Positions 44,479-53,033 of a DNA stretch of 64,000 bases are shown here, one piece after another. Source of the stretch: Methylophaga sp. (lineage in GTDB: Bacteria > Pseudomonadota > Gammaproteobacteria > Nitrosococcales > Methylophagaceae); contig PAJP01000001.1 of the NCBI GenBank assembly GCA_002706095.1, forward strand, positions 62,001 to 126,000, written 5' to 3'. Position 1 is the stretch's first letter. Every line of letters starts with the position of its first letter. The translations under genes were made by a program, and so were the position numbers. The notes beneath the pieces are model-generated. The model ran no database searches, was not told where the DNA came from, and was given only the letters and a program-made list of their open reading frames with translations.

Positions 44479-44982
44479 ATGGACCTCTATTCCATTGATA
44501 AATTAATGCATGAAACCCGACAGCTTGCGGCAAAATACCGTGAAGCTACTGGGAGCACCTTACCGATTACTGGCGAGATTGCCCGCTTTGATGCAGCAAG
44601 AGCGCTCAACCTTTCACTGATTAATGACCCCAACAGTCCGATTGATGCGACCGGCAAGGAAGGGCATCGGCAGGATAAACGTATTATTATCAAAGGCCGA
44701 GCCATTTTTGATAGCAGTAAAGCCAGCCCCAGAATTGGACAATTAAATCCTGAACAGGATTGGGATCTGGCTGTATTAGTGCTGTTTGATGAGCACTACG
44801 ACGTCGATGAAATCTATGAAGCAAGCCGTGAAGCTATTGCGGATGCATTAGATAATAAAAAAGACAGTAACCGAAAAAAGCGCGGTGCCATGTCTATCGC
44901 ACAATTCAAGATTATTGGTGAACGGGTATGGACCCGCGAAAACGGTCTAGAAACCGACGTATGGGAAAATCAGGACGACTAA
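44479..44982 (+). CDS. conserved hypothetical protein
   Basis: 167 residues from ATG 44479 (AAGG upstream; a GTG at 44449 is in frame but lies right behind the terminator). Acidic, soluble. ITGEIARFDAARALNLSL, KRIIIKGRAIFDSSKASPRIGQL and DLAVLVLFDEHYDVDEIYEASREAIADAL suggest an alpha/beta fold with conserved charged residues, comparable to nuclease-like DUFs, but I cannot name a family. It precedes lemA by 18 bp. Confidence 0.7.
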   Translation: MDLYSIDKLMHETRQLAAKYREATGSTLPITGEIARFDAARALNLSLINDPNSPIDATGKEGHRQDKRIIIKGRAIFDSSKASPRIGQLNPEQDWDLAVLVLFDEHYDVDEIYEASREAIADALDNKKDSNRKKRGAMSIAQFKIIGERVWTRENGLETDVWENQDD

Positions 44983-45000
44983 TCATTTGAGGGTAAATGG

Positions 45001-45576
45001 ATGACTATTACGGGATTTATATTTTGGGCTGTCGTTGTTGTTTTAGTTGTTTACCTCATCATCATCTATAACAATCTGGTTAGTCTCAAACACAATGTCA
45101 GTAAAGCCTGGTCAAACATTGATGTATTACTCAAACAACGCCACGATGAACTGCCCAAGCTGGTCGAAACCTGTCGGCAATATATGCAGTACGAACAGGA
45201 CACCCTGGAAAAAGTCATGCAGGCGCGCGCATCCGTTGCCACTGCTCAACAAAATGGTGATATTTCAGCGTTAGGTTCTGCCGAAGGGGCATTACGCATG
45301 GGATTAGGCAGCTTATTCGCTGTAGCTGAAGCCTATCCGGAGTTGAAAGCAGATCAATCATTCCAGCATTTACAGGCTCGGATTACGGGGTTAGAAAACA
45401 CTATTGCAGACCGACGTGAATTTTATAATGAAAGCGTCAATATCAATAACGTCCGTATCGAGCAATTTCCCGATGTTATCCTGGCACGTTTTTTTGGCTT
45501 TAAATCGTTTACCTTGCTTGAATTTACATCCGAAGAACTGGTTGATCTCGATATCAAGAGCTTGTTTGAACGCTAG
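45001..45576 (+). CDS. lemA: LemA family protein
   Basis: 191 residues. One N-terminal membrane helix (FIFWAVVVVLVVYLIIIYNNLVSL), then the helical LemA domain: KAWSNIDVLLKQRHDELPKLVETCRQYM, and LENTIADRREFYNESVNINNVRIEQFPDVILARFFGFK. LemA proteins are membrane-anchored helical bundles of unclear function, often paired with GIDE or TPM-domain proteins. The next gene starts directly after the stop (TAG-ATG). Confidence 0.92.
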   Translation: MTITGFIFWAVVVVLVVYLIIIYNNLVSLKHNVSKAWSNIDVLLKQRHDELPKLVETCRQYMQYEQDTLEKVMQARASVATAQQNGDISALGSAEGALRMGLGSLFAVAEAYPELKADQSFQHLQARITGLENTIADRREFYNESVNINNVRIEQFPDVILARFFGFKSFTLLEFTSEELVDLDIKSLFER

Positions 45577-46488
45577 ATGCAGGACTGGTTGGCTTCGCTC
45601 TCTGTTGAGATAAATAAGCTCACTGTTACTGAGTTTTATATTGCAACGGGCGTCTTATCGGCGATAGTGATCGTCGTGTTTTATCAGATGGTCAAACACT
45701 ATAAATATGCCAGACTGATTGAAAATGTACCCACGGCTAAAATCCGCTCCGCACCACAGGGATATGTGGAACTGATTGGTACCACTAAATTAATGGATGG
45801 CCCACCGATTATTTCGCCGGTATCAGGTACAAGATGTGTCTGGTTTCGTTATACGATTGAAGAACAAGTCACTGAATATGAAGGGAAAGGGCGCATCAAG
45901 TCGCGCTGGAAAGTCATTAAAAAACATAGCAGTGATGATATTTTCTTGTTAGATGATACTTCGGATCAGTGTGTAATTGATCCGGATGATGCCAATGTCA
46001 TTACAAAACGTAAAAATCGCTGGTACAAACGAGATACTTTTCCTGCCCGTCGTTATACCGAGTGGACCATACTGGAAGGGGATTATCTTTACGCATTGGG
46101 TGATTTTCAAACCGTTGCCAGTGTTGAAGACACAAGTTTAAAAAATATGATGACCGCCACCTTAAAAGATTGGAAACAGGATGCTAATGATCTGTTACAT
46201 CGTTATGATAGCAACCGTGATGGTCAGCTCAGTCAGCAAGAGTGGGAGCAAGCAAGACAAGATGCTTACCAGCAAGCGAAAGTAAAAGTCGGTGCCATGG
46301 CACATGAAAAACCACTGAGTATACTGAAAGCATCAACACAGAAAGACCAGCCATTTATTTTATCTACTGAATCAGAAGCGAACTTGATCAACCGTCACAA
46401 AAGCATTGCTTATGCATGTGGACTTGGCTTTTTTATCGTGGGTATCTGTCTGGTGTGGATGATAAATCAACGAATAGGGATAGCATGA
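45577..46488 (+). CDS. GIDE-domain membrane protein with an inserted EF-hand
   Basis: 303 residues. TM near 20-40 (FYIATGVLSAIVIVVFYQMV) and at the C-terminus (IAYACGLGFFIVGICLVWMI). Between them is the GIDE/BAM domain (AKIRSAPQGYVELIGTTKL, PVSGTRCVWFRY), related to the eukaryotic MULAN E3 ligase but with no RING finger. Near residue 209 is a canonical EF-hand loop DSNRDGQLSQQE (ligands D1, N3, D5, backbone at 7, S9, E12), implying calcium binding. It pairs with LemA and overlaps the helicase start. Confidence 0.85.
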   Translation: MQDWLASLSVEINKLTVTEFYIATGVLSAIVIVVFYQMVKHYKYARLIENVPTAKIRSAPQGYVELIGTTKLMDGPPIISPVSGTRCVWFRYTIEEQVTEYEGKGRIKSRWKVIKKHSSDDIFLLDDTSDQCVIDPDDANVITKRKNRWYKRDTFPARRYTEWTILEGDYLYALGDFQTVASVEDTSLKNMMTATLKDWKQDANDLLHRYDSNRDGQLSQQEWEQARQDAYQQAKVKVGAMAHEKPLSILKASTQKDQPFILSTESEANLINRHKSIAYACGLGFFIVGICLVWMINQRIGIA

Positions 46489-48395
46489 TCGAACGCATTG
46501 ATGAACTATTTGCAGACAATGGTTTGTTATCAAAACACATTTCAGGTTACACCAGTAGAACCCAGCAATTGGAGATGGCACGGCAGGTCGGTGAAGCGCT
46601 AACGCATGGCGATATTCTCATCGCTGAAGCCGGCACGGGTACAGGTAAGACCTTTGCCTACCTTGCACCAGCCATGCTTTCAGGGCAGAAAGTGTTTATC
46701 TCAACGGGTACAAAAAACTTACAAGACCAATTATTTAACAAAGACTTACCAAAACTTCGTGAAGTACTTTCTGTACCATTAAAAACCGCTTTATTAAAAG
46801 GTCGAAGCAATTATTTATGCCACCATCGTCTTGGTCTGGCTGAGTCTGAACCTGGTCAGCAATACCATCAACACACCCTGCAAACCTTACGAGAATGGAG
46901 CGGTAAAACAACCACAGGTGATTTAAGTGAAACGGATTTATTAGAAGAAAACTCGCCGCTGTGGCCTAAAGTGACTTCAACGGTTGATAATTGTCTTGGG
47001 CAGCAATGTCCGCAATACGATGAATGCTTTATTGTTGAGGCCAGACGTAAAGCGCAGGAAGCCGATATTGTTGTAGTGAACCATCATTTATTGATGTCAG
47101 ATATGGCATTGAAGTCGTCTGGCCAGGGCGAGGTTTTACCTGATGCCGATGCCTATATTATTGATGAAGCCCATCAACTTCCTGCCATTGCCAGTCAATT
47201 CCTCGGCCATCGGATCAGCAGTCATCAAATCCAGGAATTAAGCCGCGACAGTATCCGTGAAATGGAAGCTGAAGCAACGGATATGAACGATATCCGCACT
47301 GCAGCAGAACAATTGGATAATCGTTTACATCAATTTAATCTGGCTCTAGGTGAACATGAGCAACGCGTTCCCTGGCAACCCGTGTTAGAAAAGTCACAAG
47401 ATATTATAGAAAAGCTCGATATCTTACTGGAATCATTAGAGAAATTAGAAATTCAACTCGATGCAGCTTCCGAGCGGGGCAGAGGCTTAGAACAATGTCA
47501 CCAACGCTGTCAGGATTTGATTGAACGTTTGTCCATATTTCAGCAAAACGAACAAACAGACTTAGTTTTATGGCTGGACAACCGTAATTCGAGTTTTATT
47601 TTGCATGCCACGCCACAAGAAGTCAGCCAGTATTTCCAAGCCTGGATAAAAGATAAACCACAGGCTTGGGTCTTCACTTCAGCCACTCTCACGGTAGCAG
47701 GCAAGTTTAATAACTTCACTCATCAGCTAGGTTTGGAAGATCCGGTGACAGCCAGCTGGCAAAGTCCATTTGATTATGGCAAACAAAGCTTGCTTTATAT
47801 GCCGACGATTCCAATTGAGCCATCCAACCCGAATTACAATAGCCATGTGGCAGAAGTCGCAAAATCAGTCATTGAGCACAGCCAGGGGCGAATCTTTTTA
47901 TTATTCACCAGTTATAAAGCGATGCATGAAGTCGCTGAAGCCTTAAAAGAATCTGATTATCCCGTGCTGGTTCAAGGTTCTGGTGCTAAAACGCAACTGC
48001 TTGAAGAGTTTCGCAGTCATGGCAATGCCATTTTGCTAGGTACGAATAGTTTCTGGGAAGGGGTAGATGTTAGGGGAGAAGCGTTATCTTGCGTGTTGAT
48101 TGATAAAATTCCTTTTGCTTCACCTGGCGATCCGGTGCTGGAAGCACGCATTAATGATTTAAAAGAGCGGGGCGGTAATCCCTTTCGAACGATCCAAATC
48201 CCTGCTGCAGTTATTCAGCTAAAACAGGGAATTGGCCGTTTGATTCGTGACACCCATGACTCTGGTGTGTTGGTATTATGTGATCCACGTTTTCTGAGTA
48301 AACCCTATGGCAAAGTGTTTATGCGGAGTTTACCGCCAATGCCAATCAGTCAGAATATTGAAGATGTGGAAACTTTTTTTGCCAGTCGCGTTTGA
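46485..48395 (+). CDS. yoaA: DinG/YoaA family ATP-dependent DNA helicase
   Basis: 636 residues from ATG 46485 (ATGA overlap). XPD-like superfamily 2: Walker A AEAGTGTGKTFAYL near 46, IIDEAHQL near 225, FTSATL, QGIGRLIRD near 590. Four cysteines (C in NYLCHHR; NCLGQQCPQYDEC) between motifs I and II fit the 4Fe-4S cluster. Length agrees with YoaA, which helps repair blocked forks, more than with the longer DinG. Confidence 0.92.
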   Translation: MIERIDELFADNGLLSKHISGYTSRTQQLEMARQVGEALTHGDILIAEAGTGTGKTFAYLAPAMLSGQKVFISTGTKNLQDQLFNKDLPKLREVLSVPLKTALLKGRSNYLCHHRLGLAESEPGQQYHQHTLQTLREWSGKTTTGDLSETDLLEENSPLWPKVTSTVDNCLGQQCPQYDECFIVEARRKAQEADIVVVNHHLLMSDMALKSSGQGEVLPDADAYIIDEAHQLPAIASQFLGHRISSHQIQELSRDSIREMEAEATDMNDIRTAAEQLDNRLHQFNLALGEHEQRVPWQPVLEKSQDIIEKLDILLESLEKLEIQLDAASERGRGLEQCHQRCQDLIERLSIFQQNEQTDLVLWLDNRNSSFILHATPQEVSQYFQAWIKDKPQAWVFTSATLTVAGKFNNFTHQLGLEDPVTASWQSPFDYGKQSLLYMPTIPIEPSNPNYNSHVAEVAKSVIEHSQGRIFLLFTSYKAMHEVAEALKESDYPVLVQGSGAKTQLLEEFRSHGNAILLGTNSFWEGVDVRGEALSCVLIDKIPFASPGDPVLEARINDLKERGGNPFRTIQIPAAVIQLKQGIGRLIRDTHDSGVLVLCDPRFLSKPYGKVFMRSLPPMPISQNIEDVETFFASRV

Positions 48396-48672
48396 TAAGC
48401 ACTAATTGAGGATCGGCAGGGATTTACGCATAAGTAGCCAAAAAACTCTAACCGACTGAGTTAACTTAAATATCAGATATTCTGAGATTTGTGATCATAA
48501 CGCTGTCTTTTGCCGCTCCTTCATCCATACCGGCAATAATTTTCCGGTAAAACGTGAACTAATTCGTTATAAGTCTGTTTTTACATTAAATTTTTCTGTT
48601 AATTATATTGGTCTATTTTTTGCTTAATTCAGCTAACTGTTCGTAAATAATTCATTACTTCAGAGGCTTTAT

Positions 48673-49122
48673 ATGCAGATAAATAGCGGTGACCAAATCA
48701 GCCAAGTCTATCGAATGAACAACGATACTTCTGCTGTTGTATCAACTCATTCGAGTGATACAACTAAAGGTCAAGCTGCTGACAAATTAACTCTCAGCGA
48801 AGCAGGACGTAATGCCGGAAATAAATGGCAGGTAATAGCCAATCAATATGATCCGACGAATATTTCTTATAATGAATTAACTAGCATGTCATTCAATTTA
48901 CAAGAAAGCGGTTTGATAACGCCAGCTGAAGGCTTAGCTATGAGAGCTCCGCCTAGTAGAGACTTTAATCCGAATGAAAAATATGACACGTTAGCCTTAG
49001 CGCGACAAGCAGTGGAATTTGATAACTCTTTGGGCGCGACACAAGATAAATCTGCGCAGTTAAGAGTCAGAGTACTCGAAGTATTGGAAACATTACATAA
49101 TTCAGGCAAATGGGGAGGTTGA
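48673..49122 (+). CDS. hypothetical soluble protein
   Basis: 149 residues. It opens with a flexible Ser/Thr-rich part and DKLTLSEAGRNAG, then ISYNELTSMSFNLQESGLITPAEGLAM, a helix-loop-helix pattern I have seen in uncharacterised proteobacterial proteins of about this size. No membrane segment, catalytic motif or family name. The 277-bp upstream gap has a small hairpin (48529-48548) and AT-rich promoter-like sequence. A hairpin of 8-bp arms (49111-49136) spans its stop codon. Confidence 0.65.
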   Translation: MQINSGDQISQVYRMNNDTSAVVSTHSSDTTKGQAADKLTLSEAGRNAGNKWQVIANQYDPTNISYNELTSMSFNLQESGLITPAEGLAMRAPPSRDFNPNEKYDTLALARQAVEFDNSLGATQDKSAQLRVRVLEVLETLHNSGKWGG

Positions 49123-49136
49123 TACATGCCTCCCCA
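49111..49136 (+). repeat. GC-rich hairpin over the stop codon of the 149-residue gene
   Basis: Arms TGGGGAGG (49111-49118) and CCTCCCCA (49129-49136) with a 10-nt loop. No T run follows, so it is more likely an RNA-stabilising or Rho-assisted 3' end than an intrinsic terminator. Confidence 0.5.
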
Positions 49137-49276
49137 GCTCTAAAGCGGAAAATCGTGCCTCTCGGTCTTGATGCCATAGTTATACCAAAATCAGATGCTG
49201 AGGAATTAATTAAACTTAATTAATTCAATATGTTATATAATATTTGGTACTATATAGACGAATCCTTGCCAACCCA

Positions 49277-49654
49277 CTAATTTAGATCAGCTGCATATTC
49301 TTTTATCACTTCCATAGGAATCACTTCAGTGGCACGCTGGTGTGTGGCAGCCAGATAAATTTTAGGGGCCATATCATGCTCATAAGCTTCCAGCCAGCGC
49401 TGAGCACATAAACACCACCGATCACCAGGTTTCAAGCCAGGAAAACCAAACTCTTTCATTGGTGTGGTTAAATCATTACCACGAAAACGTGAATATTCCA
49501 GAAATGCCTGACTGACTTGAACACAGACTGTGTGCTGACCGTAGTCAGCATCACTCGTATTACAACAACCATCACGGTAGAAACCTGTGAGAGGATCTTC
49601 ACTACAGCTTTCTAACTTCTCACCAAAGACATTCAGCGATTCATCAATATCCAT
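49277..49654 (-). CDS. DUF2237 family protein
   Basis: 125 residues: NVFGEKLESCSEDPLTGFYRDGCCNT, DYGQHTVCVQVSQAFLEYSRFRGNDL and FPGLKPGDRWCLCAQRWLEAY are the DUF2237 signatures. Several conserved cysteines and histidines (DGCCNT, WCLCAQRW) suggest metal binding. The role is unknown. It is 11 bp downstream of the pterin dehydratase gene and presumably cotranscribed. Confidence 0.88.
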   Translation of the reverse strand: MDIDESLNVFGEKLESCSEDPLTGFYRDGCCNTSDADYGQHTVCVQVSQAFLEYSRFRGNDLTTPMKEFGFPGLKPGDRWCLCAQRWLEAYEHDMAPKIYLAATHQRATEVIPMEVIKEYAADLN

Positions 49655-49665
49655 CTAACTTTCCA

Positions 49666-50049
49666 TTAGTCATATTTAATGTATTTAAAGCGAGCATCAT
49701 CAGGTGTGCCCACTAAGGCGCCATCATCAAGTCCAGGCTGCCACATCACCACTTCTTCAAATTTTTTCGCTAACTCAAAATCTTTATCGGTAATACCTTT
49801 TGCCGCATGATTAGTCAGCTTGACGATAACAAAGGCATAAGACACCGTTAAATCCGGATGGTGAAAACCCGCCTCAGCTAAATGACCAATGGTATTCACT
49901 ACCATTAAAGTCCTTTTCCAGCCACTGGTTTTATATTTGCGACGTATCCAGCCGTTCTCTAAATACCAATGTGGAAGCTCTTCTTTTAAACGCGCTTCAA
50001 CTTCTTCATCTGTATAGGTTTTTTCAGTACCATCTTCACGCCAGCCCAT
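49666..50049 (-). CDS. pterin-4a-carbinolamine dehydratase family protein
   Basis: 127 residues from ATG 50049, preceded by AAGGAG. The active-site motif GFHHPDLTVSYAFVIVKLTNHAAKGIT is clear (consensus HHP followed by D and a later H). Such enzymes dehydrate 4a-hydroxytetrahydropterins after aromatic hydroxylation, or act in molybdopterin or quinone-like pterin metabolism. No phenylalanine hydroxylase is nearby. The C-terminal tail (QPGLDDGALVGTPDDARFKYIKYD) is longer than in short DCoH proteins. Confidence 0.88.
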   Translation of the reverse strand: MGWREDGTEKTYTDEEVEARLKEELPHWYLENGWIRRKYKTSGWKRTLMVVNTIGHLAEAGFHHPDLTVSYAFVIVKLTNHAAKGITDKDFELAKKFEEVVMWQPGLDDGALVGTPDDARFKYIKYD

Positions 50050-50185
50050 AATTAGCTCCTTATGTTTATTTCTATCCACTCCAGTTATACAGAAATGAAA
50101 TCATGAGTCAAAAACAGATCAGGGTTTGTAAGCAAAGCAGGTAAGCGTAAGATAGGGAGTCAGTAAGCAATCAACGAGGTAATTT

Positions 50186-51004
50186 ATGTCAGAGCAAACA
50201 AGTTTTAAGGATGCAGGGTTTTTATCAGAGCAATCAAGAACTGGCACGCTCAGTGTAGAAATGCACCAAACCCCACAATACCTTGTTTGTGAAGATTTAA
50301 GTCAGCTGGGTCAATCAATTTTAAATCACTGCCGTATTCGTCCTGATGATAAAAGCGAAGTTTATCTAAGTCTCTATTTCCAACGTATGTTGTCTCACTT
50401 TCAGTCCGTTCTGCTAATGGCTGAACGAGGCATGATCCACGAAACAGAAATCATGTCACGCTGTTTGCTGGAAACCTTATTTAATCTGGCAGCGTTTTAT
50501 CGTCATGAAGACTTTCTCGAAGCCATGACAGATGGCGACACCGATCAAAGAAGGGAAGTACTGACACGGTTTTATCTAAAACAGCTTGAGGTCCATGCCC
50601 TGACAGAACTTGAAATGAATGATTTGGAACGCATGATTAACAGTGCTGATGAAATTAACCGCGGTGATGTCAGCACTGCCATCAAAGCTGAAATGGCTGG
50701 TTTGATGAGCGAATACCGAACTGAATATGCGTTTTTGAGCGAAACGGTACATTGCCGAATTCATTCTGTCGAACAAGACTTGGAAATGGACGATCATCAA
50801 ATTATCGTTGGTATTGCCACCCGTGCAGAAGACACCAATCGTTTAGCCAGTTTATTAATGAATGCGGCTGATTATTTGATTGATGGTATCACCATCATAC
50901 TTGAGTTACACAAACAGCCTGAACAACACGCTCACTTTGAACAAATCAGACGACAGGTTCAAAAAGTCTGGCAAAACACGACTGTTAAGGTCGCTCATCG
51001 TTAA
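50186..51004 (+). CDS. DUF5677-like hypothetical protein
   Basis: 272 residues, mostly helical. SLYFQRMLSHFQSVLLMAERGMIHETEIMSRCLLETLFNLAAF and YAFLSETVHCRIHSVEQDL resemble DUF5677 proteins (RSLLET and E-x-x-H motifs), whose function is unknown. Conserved E, H and R residues suggest a common ligand site. The gene is monocistronic, ending just before the first copy of the 61-bp repeat. Confidence 0.7.
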   Translation: MSEQTSFKDAGFLSEQSRTGTLSVEMHQTPQYLVCEDLSQLGQSILNHCRIRPDDKSEVYLSLYFQRMLSHFQSVLLMAERGMIHETEIMSRCLLETLFNLAAFYRHEDFLEAMTDGDTDQRREVLTRFYLKQLEVHALTELEMNDLERMINSADEINRGDVSTAIKAEMAGLMSEYRTEYAFLSETVHCRIHSVEQDLEMDDHQIIVGIATRAEDTNRLASLLMNAADYLIDGITIILELHKQPEQHAHFEQIRRQVQKVWQNTTVKVAHR

Positions 51005-51015
51005 AAACAGTATTT

Positions 51016-51076
51016 TTCAAATTTTAAAATCTGCAGGGTGATTACCCGAAATAAATGTCAGATTTTAAATTTTGAA
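51016..51076 (-). repeat. palindromic 61-bp dispersed repeat, copy 1
   Basis: Outer arms 51016-51033 and 51059-51076 match at 17 of 18 positions; an inner GGGTGATTACCC hairpin (51037-51048) sits between. Its reverse complement is identical to copy 2 (51732-51792) at 52 of 61 positions. It lies just after the DUF5677 gene. Confidence 0.85.
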
Positions 51077-51131
51077 CGTACAAAGAGAAGGGGGCGTTTA
51101 TACTCATTAAATGCTCCTTTTTTTATAGTCA

Positions 51132-51470
51132 TCATTTCTTCTTTGTTTTTCTGAGTATCATATTCTCTCGATATAGTTCATCCACTAACTGCTGATTGAT
51201 ATGCAAAGCCAGAATTTCACCACTGGTAAATTTCTCTCCGGATGGTGACCAAAGAAAACCATTTCCAAAAGACCATCCTTCAAAACAATGACGTCTTCCA
51301 ATTGTTGGCATCTTGCCACCAAGCAATAAAAGACACTCAATAATCACTTTAGGGGCACAGTTTGTTTGCTCATAACGTGCCACGGTTCTTGGTGATAATT
51401 CCAAATATTCTGCGACTTGTTTCTTTGTCATTCTGGCAGCATATCGAGCCTGTCTAAATGTCTTTTTCAT
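51132..51470 (-). CDS. HTH regulator fused to a DUF3653-type phage segment
   Basis: 112 residues. N-terminal HTH: ARMTKKQVAEYLELSPRTVARYEQ (residues 12-35). The rest, GWSFGNGFLWSPSGEKFTSGEILALHI, matches the DUF3653 pattern of small phage-associated proteins, including those of filamentous phages. It sits 96 bp from dif and between two inverted repeats, so it may be a remnant of an element integrated at dif. It could regulate its own promoter. Basic tail RKTKKK. Confidence 0.75.
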   Translation of the reverse strand: MKKTFRQARYAARMTKKQVAEYLELSPRTVARYEQTNCAPKVIIECLLLLGGKMPTIGRRHCFEGWSFGNGFLWSPSGEKFTSGEILALHINQQLVDELYRENMILRKTKKK

Positions 51471-51565
51471 CTTAAATATCTGTTTATCAACTGCCAGAAG
51501 AGGCTAATTTTAATAAGAGCATGTAAATACTCACATCTCTTACTCTTATTGTTCTTAGATATTCT

Positions 51566-51593
51566 ATTTAACATAATATATACTATGCGAACT
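51566..51593 (-). other. dif: dif site for XerCD chromosome dimer resolution
   Basis: The complement reads AGTTCGCATAG-TATATA-TTATGTTAAAT. The XerD arm (51566-51576) is identical to the gammaproteobacterial one, the 6-bp spacer is AT-only, and the XerC arm (51583-51593) differs from the E. coli arm at a few positions. This marks the replication terminus. Three FtsK-loading KOPS octamers in the window (11124, 24935 on +, 56907 on -) all point at it. Confidence 0.92.
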
Positions 51594-51731
51594 TATGTAG
51601 ATGTGAAAACGAGAGCCGAATGACTCAATTTTTAAGATGTTCAAATCCGCTTCTGGTCTGTTCTTATAATATGCGTTATGACAAATCGATCGCTGTCATT
51701 GAGGATGTTTTTGTATATCGTTTTAAAGGTG

Positions 51732-51792
51732 TTCGGAATTTAAAATCTGGAATTTATTTCGGATAATTACCCTGCAGATTTTTAAATTCAAA
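51732..51792 (+). repeat. palindromic 61-bp dispersed repeat, copy 2
   Basis: Same length as copy 1 and opposite orientation, about 85 % identical (9 differences in 61). Left arm 51732-51749 and right arm 51775-51792 are near-palindromic. With copy 1 it brackets the HTH gene and dif. Confidence 0.85.
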
Positions 51793-51886
51793 AAGTGGTT
51801 ATTCAGCACTTTTTTGTCTGCTTGTTTTATTTATTAAATCTCAAATTCTGGTTACTCAGAGATCCAAACCAATCATTAATAAATGT

Positions 51887-51945
51887 TAGTAAGTCCAGAT
51901 GGACGATTTTGTATTCTGTAATTTTGTCTCAAACCGGACTTACTA
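51887..51945. repeat. inverted repeat near the antiporter stop
   Basis: 10-bp perfect arms TAGTAAGTCC (51887-51896) and GGACTTACTA (51936-51945), 39 bp apart, with a small inner GTCC-AGAT-GGAC hairpin. Located just past the antiporter stop. No T run, so its role is uncertain. Confidence 0.55.
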
Positions 51946-51952
51946 GCGTTGG

Positions 51953-53020
51953 TTATTTTTTCTCCCGCTGCATCAAATCTCTTACTAAAGTAAAACTGAC
52001 ATAAATAAATACAGCTGGAATTAAGCCATATATTAAAGCCAGTTCTAATGTGGTTGCGAAGTTAGCCTGAGTAACCACTAAAATCATGTACGAAACATAA
52101 GATGTATATAAAAGAAGGAATAAAAACCCCTCAAACCGGGTTAATGTGGCACCCACAAAAAATAAGGGTAAACACAGAACTGAAACAGCCAACATGACAG
52201 GTATATCTAATGTTGCCAGTTGTGGGCCCGCAATTAATGGTTCTGGTGAGATGAGTCCTGCCAGGCCAAGCACACAGAGTATATTGAAAATATTACTACC
52301 GACGACGTTACCAATTGCAATGTCTCGCTCCCCTCGTATTGTTGCCATAACTGAGGTCATAACTTCGGGTAATGACGTGCCGACGGCAACAATGGTAAGT
52401 CCAATAACGGCCTCACTAACACCTAGTCCTGTAGCAATGCTAATCGCACTTTGTACTAACCAGCGAGCACCTAATACCAGTAATATGAGGCCGACAATGA
52501 AATACAATACGCTTTTCCATGTCGATGTATTCACGGAGAGCAATTCATCGATTTCAGCTATTCCCTCTTCATCGTTTTGCTTTTTGCCTTGGATAAACAG
52601 AAAACCGGTGTAAGCAAGTAAAGCTAAAAACAAAATGGCTGATTCCCATCTCTCAAGTAATCCATTCCATACCATGACCGTCGCTATGGCAGACACAGCA
52701 ATCATAATAGGCACATCCTGTCTGATAAGCTGCTTGGAAACGAGTAATGGGGATATGAGTGCAGCCAGACCAAGAATGAATAGAATGTTAAAAATATTAC
52801 TTCCAATCACATTTGCAATAGCCAGCTCTGCCTGGCCGGACCAGGCAGATTTAACGCTGACAGCGAGTTCAGGAGCACTCGTTCCAAAGGCGACGACGGT
52901 TAAGCCAATGACTAATGGCGGCACACCAAAACTACCGGCAAGCTTGGCAGCCCCTTTTACTAGCATATCCGCTCCAAAAATGAGCAGTACTAAACCACTT
53001 AACAGCAATAGCCAGACCAT
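51953..53020 (-). CDS. calcium/sodium antiporter (CaCA family, YrbG-like)
   Basis: 355 residues with ten membrane helices in two inverted halves. The alpha repeats are both present: LTVVAFGTSAPELAVSV with IGSNIFNILFILG (first) and LTIVAVGTSLPEVMTSV with VGSNIFNILCVLG (second). These bind Na+ and Ca2+. In a marine organism it would export calcium against sodium. It starts 13 bp after the secDF stop, so it may be cotranscribed with secDF. Confidence 0.94.
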   Translation of the reverse strand: MVWLLLLSGLVLLIFGADMLVKGAAKLAGSFGVPPLVIGLTVVAFGTSAPELAVSVKSAWSGQAELAIANVIGSNIFNILFILGLAALISPLLVSKQLIRQDVPIMIAVSAIATVMVWNGLLERWESAILFLALLAYTGFLFIQGKKQNDEEGIAEIDELLSVNTSTWKSVLYFIVGLILLVLGARWLVQSAISIATGLGVSEAVIGLTIVAVGTSLPEVMTSVMATIRGERDIAIGNVVGSNIFNILCVLGLAGLISPEPLIAGPQLATLDIPVMLAVSVLCLPLFFVGATLTRFEGFLFLLLYTSYVSYMILVVTQANFATTLELALIYGLIPAVFIYVSFTLVRDLMQREKK

Positions 53021-53033
53021 AACCTAATCCTCT

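Larger units (their letters stand above)
51471..51952. other. 482-bp gene-free stretch containing dif, repeat copy 2 and an inverted repeat
   Basis: AT-rich. In order: promoter-side DNA of the HTH gene, the dif site (51566-51593), an unconfirmed 48-codon frame (51620-51766), repeat copy 2 (51732-51792), and a widely spaced inverted repeat (51887-51945) near the antiporter stop. No protein gene is convincing. Confidence 0.6.

Noticed and set aside
51620..51766. 48-codon reading frame next to dif
   Set aside because: It has a weak ribosome site and its last third lies inside repeat copy 2; no recognisable family.
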